From positions 87,718 through 151,717 of the forward strand of contig NZ_SJSK01000007.1 of the NCBI RefSeq assembly GCF_004331645.1: a DNA stretch of 64,000 bases, in the 5' to 3' direction. This document shows positions 34,416-42,900 of this stretch, piece after piece. Within the stretch, counting starts at the first letter, position 1; each line of letters starts with the position of its first letter. The stretch comes from Pedobacter frigiditerrae. Lineage in GTDB: Bacteria; Bacteroidota; Bacteroidia; Sphingobacteriales; Sphingobacteriaceae. The notes below the pieces were generated by a model, which did not search any database, was not told the origin of the DNA, and saw only the letters and a program-made list of their open reading frames with translations. Both the position numbers and the translations under genes were made by a program.

Positions 34416-36350
34416 ATGAAAAAGAATCAAAATATAATAATCAAAAAAGTATCGATTGCACTTTTTATCTGTGCAGGTATTGCGTTAACTTTTTCTGGTT
34501 GTAAGAAAACATTTTTACAGCCTGAGCCATTATCATTCTTCGAACCGGGAGAAACCTTTACAACCAAGAGCGGTCTAGATGCAGCAGTAGCCATTGCCGA
34601 TCGCCATTTACGTTCATATTGGACCTTTTCTGCGTATACAGATTTAAGTTTGCCCATTAGTACAGAATACATGTTTTCTGATATGGACGTGGCATCTAAA
34701 ACGGATGATGGAAATATCTTTACCGATATGGCTACGCGTCTTACGCCAACAGATATGCCTGAAAGGGTTCCTTATTTTTGGGGAGAGACCTATAATGGGA
34801 TCAAGTATGCAAATACCATCCTTACATTTATAGATGGTGTGCAGGGACTGGATGAGACTACCAAAAATCAATACAAAGGTAGAGCATTGTTTCACCGTTC
34901 ATGGCGCTATATGGCACTTTGTTTTCAGTTTAAGGATGTGCCTTTTGTAACAAAGATTGTAAGTGTGCCTAAAGTAAATTATCGCAGTACAAAACGCGAA
35001 GCTATTTTGAAAAAAATAACTGAGGATATGGAGCAGGCTGTACAATGGGTGCCAGATCAAAAGGACATGACATTAAGAGGTTTGGTGAACAAGGGTGCTT
35101 GTAGGCAATTGTTAATTAAATGTTACTTGGCAACAGGGCAGTTTGACAAAGCCATCGCACAAGCAGATCTATTAATCAACAGCTCTGGGTATTCCTTAAA
35201 CATGAATAACTTCGGTAACTTTTATAATCCTTATCCTAACACCTGGCCAATTACACGTAATGTGATTTGGGATTTGCATCGTCCAGAAAACAAATCTATC
35301 GCTGCAAATACTGAAGCTATTTTAATCATGCCAAACCGCAATGCTACAGATATGGGTATTAAAATGAACAGCATGCGTAATTGGGGGCCTTTTTTAGATA
35401 ACATTGGTTTAGCCACACCAGATGCAAAACAAGCAATTCGTTATTTACCAGCTGCAAATGCTAGTTACCGTGCTAATTTAGATTATGTACATGCCATTGG
35501 TCGTGGTATTGCACACATTCGCCCAACTTATTTTGCCCAAAGATCACTTTGGTATGTAAATGGGGTTAATGATGCAGGAGATTTACGTCACAGTAATGCA
35601 GTGGGTAATTGGATTGAGATGGAGGATCTTAAATACAATGAACCAACCAGTACTTTCTTTGGACAAAACGTTCGCCTTAGAAATGCGACAGGTGGATTGT
35701 TATGTGCAGATACCATCCGTCAGTATTTTGCTTGGCCACACTATAAATATTATATAGAAGATCCAATTGAGTCATTAAACCCAAATGAGGTTAACCATAG
35801 AGGTGGTGCAGGCGATTTATATTTATATCGTTTAGCCGAGACTTATTTATTACGTGCTGAAGCCAAGTTTTACAAGGGCGATATTGCTGGGGCAACAGCT
35901 GATGTAAACAAAATTAGGGAGCGTGCTAAATGTACTCAAATGTATACTACAGTAACCATTGGTGATATCATGAATGAACGTGCCCGCGAATTGAACAAAG
36001 AAGAATGGCGCTTTACAGAGTTAAGTCGTGTTTCTTATGCTCTTGCATTGAGCGGTAAATCTGATGAATGGGGCAATACCTACACGGTAGATAATTTAGC
36101 CACAAATAGCTATTGGTACCAACGTATTCAGCATTATAGCGATTTCTACAACAAAGGGAAAGTTCAGGTTAGAGGTCGTTCTTATACCATGGCTCCTCAT
36201 AATATCAATTGGCCAATCCCAAATGGGTCAATCCAATCTAATGGTGGTGCACAGCTTTGGCAAAACCAGGGTTATACGGGCTATAACCCAAGTATAAAAA
36301 GATGGGACACTTGGCAAGAAGCTGTAGCGGATGAAGATATAACTAATTAA
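34416..36350 (+). CDS. SusD/RagB family outer-membrane lipoprotein (pair 1)
   Basis: A 644-residue lipoprotein. The lipobox is FSGC (Cys at about residue 29), followed by KKTFLQPEP, which places the protein on the outer membrane. The SusD fold is shown by the TPR-like helices (ALFHRSWRYMALCFQFKDV, RLAETYLLRAEAKFYKGDIA, followed by VNKIRERAKC) and the C-terminal RagB/SusD region (NKEEWRFTELSRVSYAL). It caps the SusC barrel and binds the substrate. It starts 11 bases after the SusC stop and is followed by a strong terminator, so the two form a closed transcription unit at the 3' side. Confidence 0.95.
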   Translation: MKKNQNIIIKKVSIALFICAGIALTFSGCKKTFLQPEPLSFFEPGETFTTKSGLDAAVAIADRHLRSYWTFSAYTDLSLPISTEYMFSDMDVASKTDDGNIFTDMATRLTPTDMPERVPYFWGETYNGIKYANTILTFIDGVQGLDETTKNQYKGRALFHRSWRYMALCFQFKDVPFVTKIVSVPKVNYRSTKREAILKKITEDMEQAVQWVPDQKDMTLRGLVNKGACRQLLIKCYLATGQFDKAIAQADLLINSSGYSLNMNNFGNFYNPYPNTWPITRNVIWDLHRPENKSIAANTEAILIMPNRNATDMGIKMNSMRNWGPFLDNIGLATPDAKQAIRYLPAANASYRANLDYVHAIGRGIAHIRPTYFAQRSLWYVNGVNDAGDLRHSNAVGNWIEMEDLKYNEPTSTFFGQNVRLRNATGGLLCADTIRQYFAWPHYKYYIEDPIESLNPNEVNHRGGAGDLYLYRLAETYLLRAEAKFYKGDIAGATADVNKIRERAKCTQMYTTVTIGDIMNERARELNKEEWRFTELSRVSYALALSGKSDEWGNTYTVDNLATNSYWYQRIQHYSDFYNKGKVQVRGRSYTMAPHNINWPIPNGSIQSNGGAQLWQNQGYTGYNPSIKRWDTWQEAVADEDITN

Positions 36351-36379
36351 AAACATAAGCTTCCTTAAAATAACAATTA

Positions 36380-36421
36380 AAAGGTAATCGGTCCTCGAGT
36401 AAGGACTGGTTACCTTTTTTT
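36380..36421 (+). terminator. Rho-independent terminator after SusC/SusD pair 1
   Basis: A 16-bp stem with two G-U pairs (AAAGGTAATCGGTCCT with AGGACTGGTTACCTTT) and a 6-base loop CGAGTA is followed by a run of T (36415-36421). It lies 29 bases after the SusD stop. Confidence 0.9.
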
Positions 36422-36485
36422 ATGGGATTTCAATCTTTAATACGCCTAGGTATTTGTAGTTTTAGCTTTTAAAAAAAAAACATAA

Positions 36486-36827
36486 ATGAGATCTCAATTA
36501 AGCACTTTACTTACCGATTTAAAAACAAACTCAATAACCTTTAATCAAGTTATTGCATTTATAGAAACCTATTACCAACATCAACCCACTGCATTTAAAA
36601 ATGGTGATGCCTATAATGAAGCAACACAGAATCAAGGTAGTGCAAAGGTGTTTGCTTTTGCGCAACTGCATGAGTTAAGCGAAACAGATACGCTTTTTTT
36701 ATTTGCAGAACATTATCAAGCTGTACTGGCCAGTCCAGAGGGTGCCGATCATCAAAATATTAGGCAGTTCATGGCCAATGGATGGGAAGGGATTTTGTTT
36801 GATGGGGATGCTTTGGTGGTGAAGTAG
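36486..36827 (+). CDS. HopJ-family protein
   Basis: A 113-residue soluble protein matching the HopJ type III effector family in length and pattern: ITFNQVIAFIETYYQHQPTA, then KNGDAYNEATQNQGSAKVF, LFLFAEHYQAVLASPEGADH and NIRQFMANGWEGILFDGDA. The family is named after a Pseudomonas syringae effector but is common in free-living bacteria without a type III system, where its function is unknown. No secretion signal or secretion apparatus gene is nearby. It stands alone between the SusD terminator and the inverted repeat at 36908, so it is probably monocistronic. Confidence 0.85.
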   Translation: MRSQLSTLLTDLKTNSITFNQVIAFIETYYQHQPTAFKNGDAYNEATQNQGSAKVFAFAQLHELSETDTLFLFAEHYQAVLASPEGADHQNIRQFMANGWEGILFDGDALVVK

Positions 36828-36828
36828 T

Positions 36829-36890
36829 GGAGAGGGAGCAAAGAGCAAGGAACAAGGAGCAAAGACCAAGGAACAAAGAATTCCCTAAAA
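36829..36890 (+). repeat. Low-complexity purine-rich repeat
   Basis: Degenerate units of the type GAGCAAAGA and CAAGGAACAAGGAG follow the hopJ stop. No coding or structural signal was recognised. Confidence 0.5.
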
Positions 36891-36907
36891 AATATTCATA
36901 CCAATTT

Positions 36908-36947
36908 TGCCCGATATAAAACAAGATGTTCGATATCGGGCATTTTT
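36908..36947. terminator. Inverted repeat between hopJ and the efflux operon (terminator or operator)
   Basis: Perfect 10-base arms TGCCCGATAT (36908-36917) and ATATCGGGCA (36933-36942) enclose 15 bases and are followed by TTTTT. On the plus strand this fits a terminator for hopJ. Its position about 50-85 bases upstream of the sigma-54 promoter also fits an upstream binding site for the NtrC-type regulator; both roles are possible. Confidence 0.6.
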
Positions 36948-36993
36948 ATGTTTTAACTTTTATGTAACTGTCTGATTTTTAGTAATTAAATGT

Positions 36994-37009
36994 TGGCATC
37001 GCTCTTGTA
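36994..37009 (+). promoter_or_regulatory. Sigma-54 (RpoN) -24/-12 promoter of the efflux operon
   Basis: TGGCAT-N5-TTGTA has the GG doublet at 36995-36996 and the G of the -12 element 12 bases later, the exact sigma-54 spacing. The -12 GC is GT here, a known weaker variant. It lies 24 bases ahead of the HlyD gene start, and the same operon encodes an NtrC-type activator, which supports the call. Confidence 0.7.
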
Positions 37010-37032
37010 AAAGCTGATGTAAATATATTTAA

Positions 37033-38280
37033 ATGGACAAGCTCATAGCAGATGAAGTTGCTGCAAAAAAGAAGAAGAAAACTTATCTCCTGATTTTCAT
37101 GATACTGGTTATACTAGCCAGTAGTATTTGGTTAATCAGGAATTATTTTAAAGCATCACTAACTACTGCCGACGTTACAACAGCCAAGGTTGAAACCGGA
37201 ATAATTGAAAATACAATTAATGCCACAGGTGAAGTGTTACCTGAATTTGAAGAGGTTTTAACTAGCCCAATTAGTGCCTCTATAAAAGAGGTTTTGTTAG
37301 ATGCAGGCAAAAAAGTAACAAAAGGTCAGTCTATCTTAACGCTCGATAAATCTTTAAGTGAAACAGAATACGGAAAGCTCCAGTTTCAAATGGAATCAAA
37401 GGAGAATGAAATCCGTAAACTGAAACTCGACCTCGAAAAGAGTTTTTTTGATATCAAATCTAACAATAGTATTAAACAATTGCGCATCAGCAATTTTAAG
37501 GATGCGGTTTCATCTGCCAAGAGATTGTTAAAAGCTGGTGGCGGAACAAAGGAAGATGTAGAACGTGCCGAACTCGACTTAAAAGTAGCGGAACTAGAGA
37601 AACTACAGTTAGAGAACGAGATCAAAAGCAAACAACAAACCATGAAGATCGAGATCAGGGAAGCGGAGATCGCATTGGCTATACAACGCAACGACCTTGA
37701 TGCCTTAAAGCGGAAGTTAGATTTGGCGAATGTAACTGCCACCCGGTCTGGTGTGGTAACCTGGGTTAACAAAAACATAGGCTCAAGTGTACACGAAGGA
37801 GATGCTTTGGTTCGCATAGCAGATTTAAGTGGATTTAAGGTAGCAGGTAGCATGTCTGATAACTTACTCGACAAAATTCATAACAATATGGCGGCTATCA
37901 TCCGCGTAGGCGATACCCAATTGCGGGGTAGCATTGTTAACATTTCTCCAGCGGTAAGCAATAGCATTGTCTCATTTGACATTCAATTGAACCAAAAAGA
38001 CAGTAAAGAGCTTAGACCAAACCAAAAGGTAGATGTTTTTTTGGTGACTGACACAAGAAACGGGGTGTTAAGGGTAGCCAACGGACCAGCATTTAATGGT
38101 TCCAATCTTCAAGAAGTTTTCGTCTTAAAAAATGGAAAAGCAGAACGCAGAACAATTAAAACAGGCTTAAGCAATTTCGATTTCATAGAGATTAGGAGTG
38201 GGTTAAAACTGGGCGAAGAAGTGATAACCTCAGATATGGCCGAGTATAAGAACATGCAAACAATAACCATAAATAACTAA
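37033..38280 (+). CDS. HlyD/RND-type periplasmic adaptor of an ABC efflux system
   Basis: A 415-residue membrane fusion protein. One transmembrane helix lies at residues about 17-36 (TYLLIFMILVILASSIWLI). A lipoyl half (NTINATGEVLPEFEEVLTSP), a long alpha-helical hairpin (about 110-235, Lys/Glu-rich), the second lipoyl half (LANVTATRSGVVTWVNKNI) and a beta-barrel domain (FKVAGSMSDNLLDKIHN) follow. The adaptor connects the inner-membrane ABC permeases with the TolC-like channel encoded next. It is the first gene behind the sigma-54 promoter, and its stop is 1 base before the TolC-family start. Confidence 0.9.
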   Translation: MDKLIADEVAAKKKKKTYLLIFMILVILASSIWLIRNYFKASLTTADVTTAKVETGIIENTINATGEVLPEFEEVLTSPISASIKEVLLDAGKKVTKGQSILTLDKSLSETEYGKLQFQMESKENEIRKLKLDLEKSFFDIKSNNSIKQLRISNFKDAVSSAKRLLKAGGGTKEDVERAELDLKVAELEKLQLENEIKSKQQTMKIEIREAEIALAIQRNDLDALKRKLDLANVTATRSGVVTWVNKNIGSSVHEGDALVRIADLSGFKVAGSMSDNLLDKIHNNMAAIIRVGDTQLRGSIVNISPAVSNSIVSFDIQLNQKDSKELRPNQKVDVFLVTDTRNGVLRVANGPAFNGSNLQEVFVLKNGKAERRTIKTGLSNFDFIEIRSGLKLGEEVITSDMAEYKNMQTITINN

Positions 38281-38281
38281 G

Positions 38282-39739
38282 ATGATGCTGCCAAAAATAT
38301 TATTCACTAAGCTCTTGTTATTGGCAACCTTTGGTGCATTTGCTAGCGCAGACACCATTAGGTTAACCTTACCACAAGTAGTAGAAATGGCGAAATCTAA
38401 TTCCATTTCGGCTAAACAGGCTATTACGGTTAAGGAAACAAAATACTGGGAATGGAGAACTTTTAAATCTAATTATCAACCTCAATTGGCTTTGGAAGGA
38501 ATTTTACCAGGCTATACCAAAACATACACGCAAGTACAACAACCTAATGGTACCATACTTTTCCAGCCTATTCACTATGATAACTCTTCGTTAACCTTAA
38601 ATTTTACTCAAAGTATTGCCGCAACTGGCGGAACAGTTTACGGTACCACACAGTTACAACGTTTTGATGATTTTGATAGGAAAAGCGTGCTTTATAACGG
38701 TATTCCATATGGGATTGGTTATACTCAGCCTTTGCTAAAATTTAATAGTTTAAAGTGGGACAAAAAAATAGAGCCCTTAAAGTTTAACGAAAGCAAGCAG
38801 GTTTTTATAGAAACCCAAGAAAAGATCGCCATCACGGTTACGGAATACTTCTTCGATCTCTTGTTGGCACAAGTGAACCTAGATATTGCCGAAATCAATA
38901 ATGCCAATACCAAGCGCATTTTAACGATAGCAGATACAAAATTTGAACTCGGTAAAATCTCTAAGAATGAAATTCTGCAGTTGCAGCTAGAAGTGCTGAA
39001 CTCGCAAAAAGCAGTAGGCACGGCAAAAAGAGATGTAGAAATTGCTACGTTAAACCTGCGCAGTTATGCAGGCATTGAAGGCGACGACAGAATTAAACTA
39101 GATGTACCTGCAATTGTAGCGCAAATGTCGGTTGCTGCAGACAAAGTATTGGCAGAAGCTTTTGAAAACCGGTCAGATGCTATTGCTTTCATCAGGCGTC
39201 TGGCCGAAGCAAAAAGAGAGGTGGCCAGGGCAAAGGGAGAGAATGGCTTAACCGCCACTTTGAGGGCTAACCTAGGTTTTTCAAATGCAGGTACAAGTGC
39301 TTTTGATATTTATCGCTCGCCAAAAAATCAACAATCGGTAGAGTTGCAACTTTCTATTCCTATAATGGATTGGGGCAGGTCTAAATCAAGAACCAAAACC
39401 GCAGAGGCCAATGAACAATTCATTACCTACTCGGTAGAGCAAGATAAACAAACCTTTAAGCAGCAAATTATAACACAGGTAACCCTCTTTAACATGATGA
39501 AAGAGCAAATTGGTTTAACCGATCAGGCAGAGAAAATTGCAGCCGAAAAGTATAAGATAGCAGGTGAGCGATATGTTTTGGGAAACTTGAGCATTACCGA
39601 TCTCAGTATCGCCTTCCAAGAAAATGACAGGGCTAAAAGAGATTATATCTCCTCACTGCGTGATTTTTGGGCAGCCTATTACCAGCTCCGCTACCTTTCT
39701 CTGTACGACTTCGAAAAAAACAAAAAAATAACCTATTAA
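38282..39739 (+). CDS. TolC-family outer-membrane efflux channel
   Basis: A 485-residue protein with a signal peptide (residues 1-24, cleaved near FASA). Two outer-membrane-efflux repeats are visible: one around LTLPQVVEMAKSNSISAKQA and the second around ENRSDAIAFIRRLAEAKREV, with long amphipathic helices and LQLSIPIMDWGRSKSRTKTA near the end. The protein should form the trimeric exit duct of the pump. ATG codons at 38282 and 38285 are both possible starts. It is embedded between the adaptor and ATPase genes. Confidence 0.9.
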   Translation: MMLPKILFTKLLLLATFGAFASADTIRLTLPQVVEMAKSNSISAKQAITVKETKYWEWRTFKSNYQPQLALEGILPGYTKTYTQVQQPNGTILFQPIHYDNSSLTLNFTQSIAATGGTVYGTTQLQRFDDFDRKSVLYNGIPYGIGYTQPLLKFNSLKWDKKIEPLKFNESKQVFIETQEKIAITVTEYFFDLLLAQVNLDIAEINNANTKRILTIADTKFELGKISKNEILQLQLEVLNSQKAVGTAKRDVEIATLNLRSYAGIEGDDRIKLDVPAIVAQMSVAADKVLAEAFENRSDAIAFIRRLAEAKREVARAKGENGLTATLRANLGFSNAGTSAFDIYRSPKNQQSVELQLSIPIMDWGRSKSRTKTAEANEQFITYSVEQDKQTFKQQIITQVTLFNMMKEQIGLTDQAEKIAAEKYKIAGERYVLGNLSITDLSIAFQENDRAKRDYISSLRDFWAAYYQLRYLSLYDFEKNKKITY

Positions 39740-39765
39740 CCAATCCTAATTATTAATTATACGAT

Positions 39766-40431
39766 ATGATACAATTACAAAGTATTGAAAAAGTTTACAG
39801 AACCGATACGGTTGAAACCCTAGCCATTAATGGGGTTAATCTTTCTATTGCCAAGGGCGAGTTTCTTTCTATCATGGGCCCGTCTGGCTGCGGAAAAAGC
39901 ACCTTGCTTAATATCATTGGTTTGTTAGACGAGCCGTCTAAGGGAAACATCAAGATAGATGATCAAGACCTTAGCCGTTTCTCCGATCAGCAATTGGCCA
40001 AGTTCAGGAACCAAAAACTTGGTTTTATCTTTCAGAGCTATCACTTGATTAACGATTTACGCGTATTAGACAATGTAGAATTGCCCTTGTTGTATCGTAA
40101 CTCATCGGCCAAAGAGCGCAAAATGTTGGCTACGGCTGCATTGGAGAAGGTAGGCTTAAGTAATCGCTTAAAACATTTTCCTACGCAGTTATCTGGCGGT
40201 CAGCGCCAACGTGTGGCCATTGCGAGGGCAATAGTGGGTAACCCACAGATTATTTTGGCAGATGAGCCTACGGGAAACTTAGATAGCGCCATGGGAAATG
40301 AGATCATGGATATCTTAATCAACCTAAATAAAAACGAAGGTACCACCATCGTGATGGTTACCCACGATGAAAGTATGGCGCATCGTACCCACAGATTGGT
40401 ACGCCTGTTTGATGGTTCACAAGTTCAATAA
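39766..40431 (+). CDS. MacB/LolD-type ABC transporter ATPase
   Basis: A 221-residue ATPase with Walker A GPSGCGKST (38-46), Q-loop (FIFQSYHLIND), signature LSGGQRQR, Walker B IILADEPTGNLD and H-loop VTHDE. The sequence pattern is that of the MacB/LolD/FtsE branch that pairs with FtsX-type permeases. It powers the two permeases encoded immediately after (gap of 9 bases). In MacB proper the ATPase and permease are fused; here they are separate genes, with two permease subunits. Confidence 0.95.
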   Translation: MIQLQSIEKVYRTDTVETLAINGVNLSIAKGEFLSIMGPSGCGKSTLLNIIGLLDEPSKGNIKIDDQDLSRFSDQQLAKFRNQKLGFIFQSYHLINDLRVLDNVELPLLYRNSSAKERKMLATAALEKVGLSNRLKHFPTQLSGGQRQRVAIARAIVGNPQIILADEPTGNLDSAMGNEIMDILINLNKNEGTTIVMVTHDESMAHRTHRLVRLFDGSQVQ

Positions 40432-40440
40432 AGTAAAGCC

Positions 40441-41676
40441 ATGTTAAAAAACTATTTTAAAATTGCAATTGCGGTATTAAAGCGAAGAAAATTCTTCACT
40501 TTCATTAGCTTGTTCGGAATAAGCTTTACCCTTACCATTTTAATGGTGGCTACAGCTTTCATGGATAAAGTGATCAGTCCAGATTACCCAGATTACAAAA
40601 GAGAACGTTCCTTGTATGTTGCCACGATGGAGTTTAAAAACACCAAGGAAGGTTGGCTAAACAGAAGTGATGTATCTTATTATTTTTTCGACCATTATGT
40701 ATCCACCTTAAAAACGGTAGAGAAGATGGCTATTTCTACTAATGCAAAGGCATCTAATGCTTATGTGAACAATAAAAAGATTGTGATTAAGTATAAATAT
40801 ACCAATGCCGATTATTGGAATGTGCTCGAATACAAATTTCTAGAAGGAAAACCTTTTGGGCAACAAGAAATAAACAATGCCGAAAAGGTGGCGGTAATTT
40901 CTGAAGAAACAAAAACAGCTTATTTTGGCGATGCCAAAACCGTAGTGGGTAAATACATCTCTGCAGATAATGTTAATTACAGGGTAATTGGCGTGGTAGG
41001 AAACGTATCTGAAACACTTTACAACTTTGCAGGCGACATGTATTTGCCTTATACGGTATCTAAAGACAACTATAAAAGACCAGAATTGATGGGTGGTTAC
41101 AATGCAGTTCTTTTGGCAAAAAACAAGGCTGATGTGCCTAAGATGCAAAAGGAATTTAACCAGATGATGAAAAGAGTTCCCATACCAAAAGAATTTGATA
41201 GGGTTTATAGCAGTGCTGATTCATTTTTTGCCGGTATGACCAGAAGGATTGCTGGCGATGGAACTAACAATGGTTTAACCGTGGTTGTATCTATCTTGAG
41301 CGTATTTGTGCTTTTGTTTTTATTGTTACCCACCATCAACTTGGTGAACATCAACATCACCAGAATTTTAGAGCGTTCCTCTGAAATTGGTGTGCGTAAA
41401 GCCTTTGGTGCTTCGTCTAAAACTTTGGTTTACCAATTCATGGTAGAAAATTTGATCCTTACTTTTTTAGGGGGATGTATTGGTCTGCTCTTCTCCATAT
41501 TGGCCATTTACCTCATTAATGATGCAAACTTGATTTCAAACATGCGTTTATCGATGAATTTTATGGTCTTGTTTTACAGCTTGGTGGCTTGTATCTGTTT
41601 CGGTTTAATTTCTGGTGTTTATCCAGCCTGGAGAATGTCTAAGTTAAATATAGTAAAGGCACTTAAAGCACAATAA
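40441..41676 (+). CDS. MacB/FtsX-type ABC permease, subunit 1
   Basis: A 411-residue permease with the MacB layout: one N-terminal membrane helix (about 19-42, FFTFISLFGISFTLTILMVA), a large periplasmic domain (about 45-280), and three helices near 285-410 with the FtsX signature ILERSSEIGVRKAFGASSKT. The last segment ends in GVYPAWRMSKLNIVKALKA. It probably forms a heterodimer with the next gene product. It follows the ATPase gene by 9 bases and precedes subunit 2 by 22 bases. Confidence 0.92.
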   Translation: MLKNYFKIAIAVLKRRKFFTFISLFGISFTLTILMVATAFMDKVISPDYPDYKRERSLYVATMEFKNTKEGWLNRSDVSYYFFDHYVSTLKTVEKMAISTNAKASNAYVNNKKIVIKYKYTNADYWNVLEYKFLEGKPFGQQEINNAEKVAVISEETKTAYFGDAKTVVGKYISADNVNYRVIGVVGNVSETLYNFAGDMYLPYTVSKDNYKRPELMGGYNAVLLAKNKADVPKMQKEFNQMMKRVPIPKEFDRVYSSADSFFAGMTRRIAGDGTNNGLTVVVSILSVFVLLFLLLPTINLVNINITRILERSSEIGVRKAFGASSKTLVYQFMVENLILTFLGGCIGLLFSILAIYLINDANLISNMRLSMNFMVLFYSLVACICFGLISGVYPAWRMSKLNIVKALKAQ

Positions 41677-41698
41677 ACCCAGCTAAAAAGATAAAATT

Positions 41699-42880
41699 AT
41701 GTTTAAACACTTATTTAAATTAATATGGAACAAGAGAAAGCAAAACTTTCTGTTCCTTTCCGAAATCCTGGTTTCTTTTCTGGTGATATTCGCGGTTTTT
41801 TCCTTCCTTACTTTTTACTATCAGAATTACAGTAAACCTTTGGGTTTCGAATATAAAAAAGTATGGTCTATTAATTACGATAATGGCCTGTTAACCAAAA
41901 ACAACGATTCTTTACAGCTGTTTTACGATAACTTGTATAAATCCTTAAAAGCCATGCCTCAAATAGAAGAGGTAACTTATACAGGTGCAAATTATCCTTA
42001 CTCTAATAGTACCATGAGTACAGGAGTAAACCATCAGGGTAAAAAATTTGATCGCGTAAACAATTATGTGGTTGGTGCTGATTACAAAAAGGTATGGAAT
42101 GTTTCCGTAATAGAAGGTAGATGGTTTTTGCCCGAAGATGTGGTTACAAAAAACAAACACATTATTATTAACGAAACGCTTAAAAAGCAGATGTTTGGCA
42201 AAGAAACGGCTATAGGCAAATTGATAGGCAATTATGATGACAAGGAAAAAATGAAAGTTGTAGGCGTGGTACAAGACATCAAAGCCAATGGCGATTTCTG
42301 GCCTGCTGGTAATGCCATGTTTAGTCGTTTAGATACAGGTTATTTAAAAAACACTTCAGATATTTTAATCAAGGTACGTGATGGGGCAGATGCCACTTTT
42401 GAAAGTGAGCTGTACAAGTTCATGGCAAATACGATGAGAAACGCTGTAGAGATTAGGCACATGGATGAAATGCGTGATGCTAAAAATGAAGTCACCATTA
42501 TGCCAATGGTTATTTTTATCATTATTGCCAGTTTTTTAATCATTAATGTGGCCTTGGGTTTATTTGGTGTATTATGGTATAACATCAATAAACGAAAAGG
42601 AGAAATTGGTTTACGCAGGGCAATTGGTGCCAGTGGTAGTGCGGTGTCTTATCAATTGGTAATGGAAGCAATGATTTTAGCCACCATGTCTTTAATTGTA
42701 GGTAGCTTTTTTGCCATACAGTTTCCATTGTTAAACGTGTTTAATATTCCGGCAAGTGTTTACATCATCGCCATGCTGCTTTCTGTATTGTTCATTTACC
42801 TATTGGTTTTTGCCTGTTCGTTATATCCGGGTAAACAAGCTTCGGGTATACATCCTGCAGTTGCATTACATGAAGAATAA
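41699..42880 (+). CDS. MacB/FtsX-type ABC permease, subunit 2
   Basis: A 393-residue permease similar in layout to subunit 1: an N-terminal helix (about 15-38), a periplasmic core (about 40-265) and three C-terminal helices with NKRKGEIGLRRAIGASGSAV. The end (YPGKQASGIHPAVALHEE) is typical of MacB permeases. The two subunits differ enough in their periplasmic cores to suggest distinct contacts with substrate or adaptor. It ends 20 bases before the response regulator gene. Confidence 0.92.
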   Translation: MFKHLFKLIWNKRKQNFLFLSEILVSFLVIFAVFSFLTFYYQNYSKPLGFEYKKVWSINYDNGLLTKNNDSLQLFYDNLYKSLKAMPQIEEVTYTGANYPYSNSTMSTGVNHQGKKFDRVNNYVVGADYKKVWNVSVIEGRWFLPEDVVTKNKHIIINETLKKQMFGKETAIGKLIGNYDDKEKMKVVGVVQDIKANGDFWPAGNAMFSRLDTGYLKNTSDILIKVRDGADATFESELYKFMANTMRNAVEIRHMDEMRDAKNEVTIMPMVIFIIIASFLIINVALGLFGVLWYNINKRKGEIGLRRAIGASGSAVSYQLVMEAMILATMSLIVGSFFAIQFPLLNVFNIPASVYIIAMLLSVLFIYLLVFACSLYPGKQASGIHPAVALHEE

Positions 42881-42900
42881 TTATATCTTAACTTTGTTAT

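Noticed and set aside
42889..42896. TAACTTTG (-7-like) just before the NtrC-type gene
   Set aside because: The predicted transcription start would fall at or after the ATG at 42901, and the nearest upstream TTG is 25 bases away, so a separate promoter is unlikely; the gene is 20 bases behind the permease gene.
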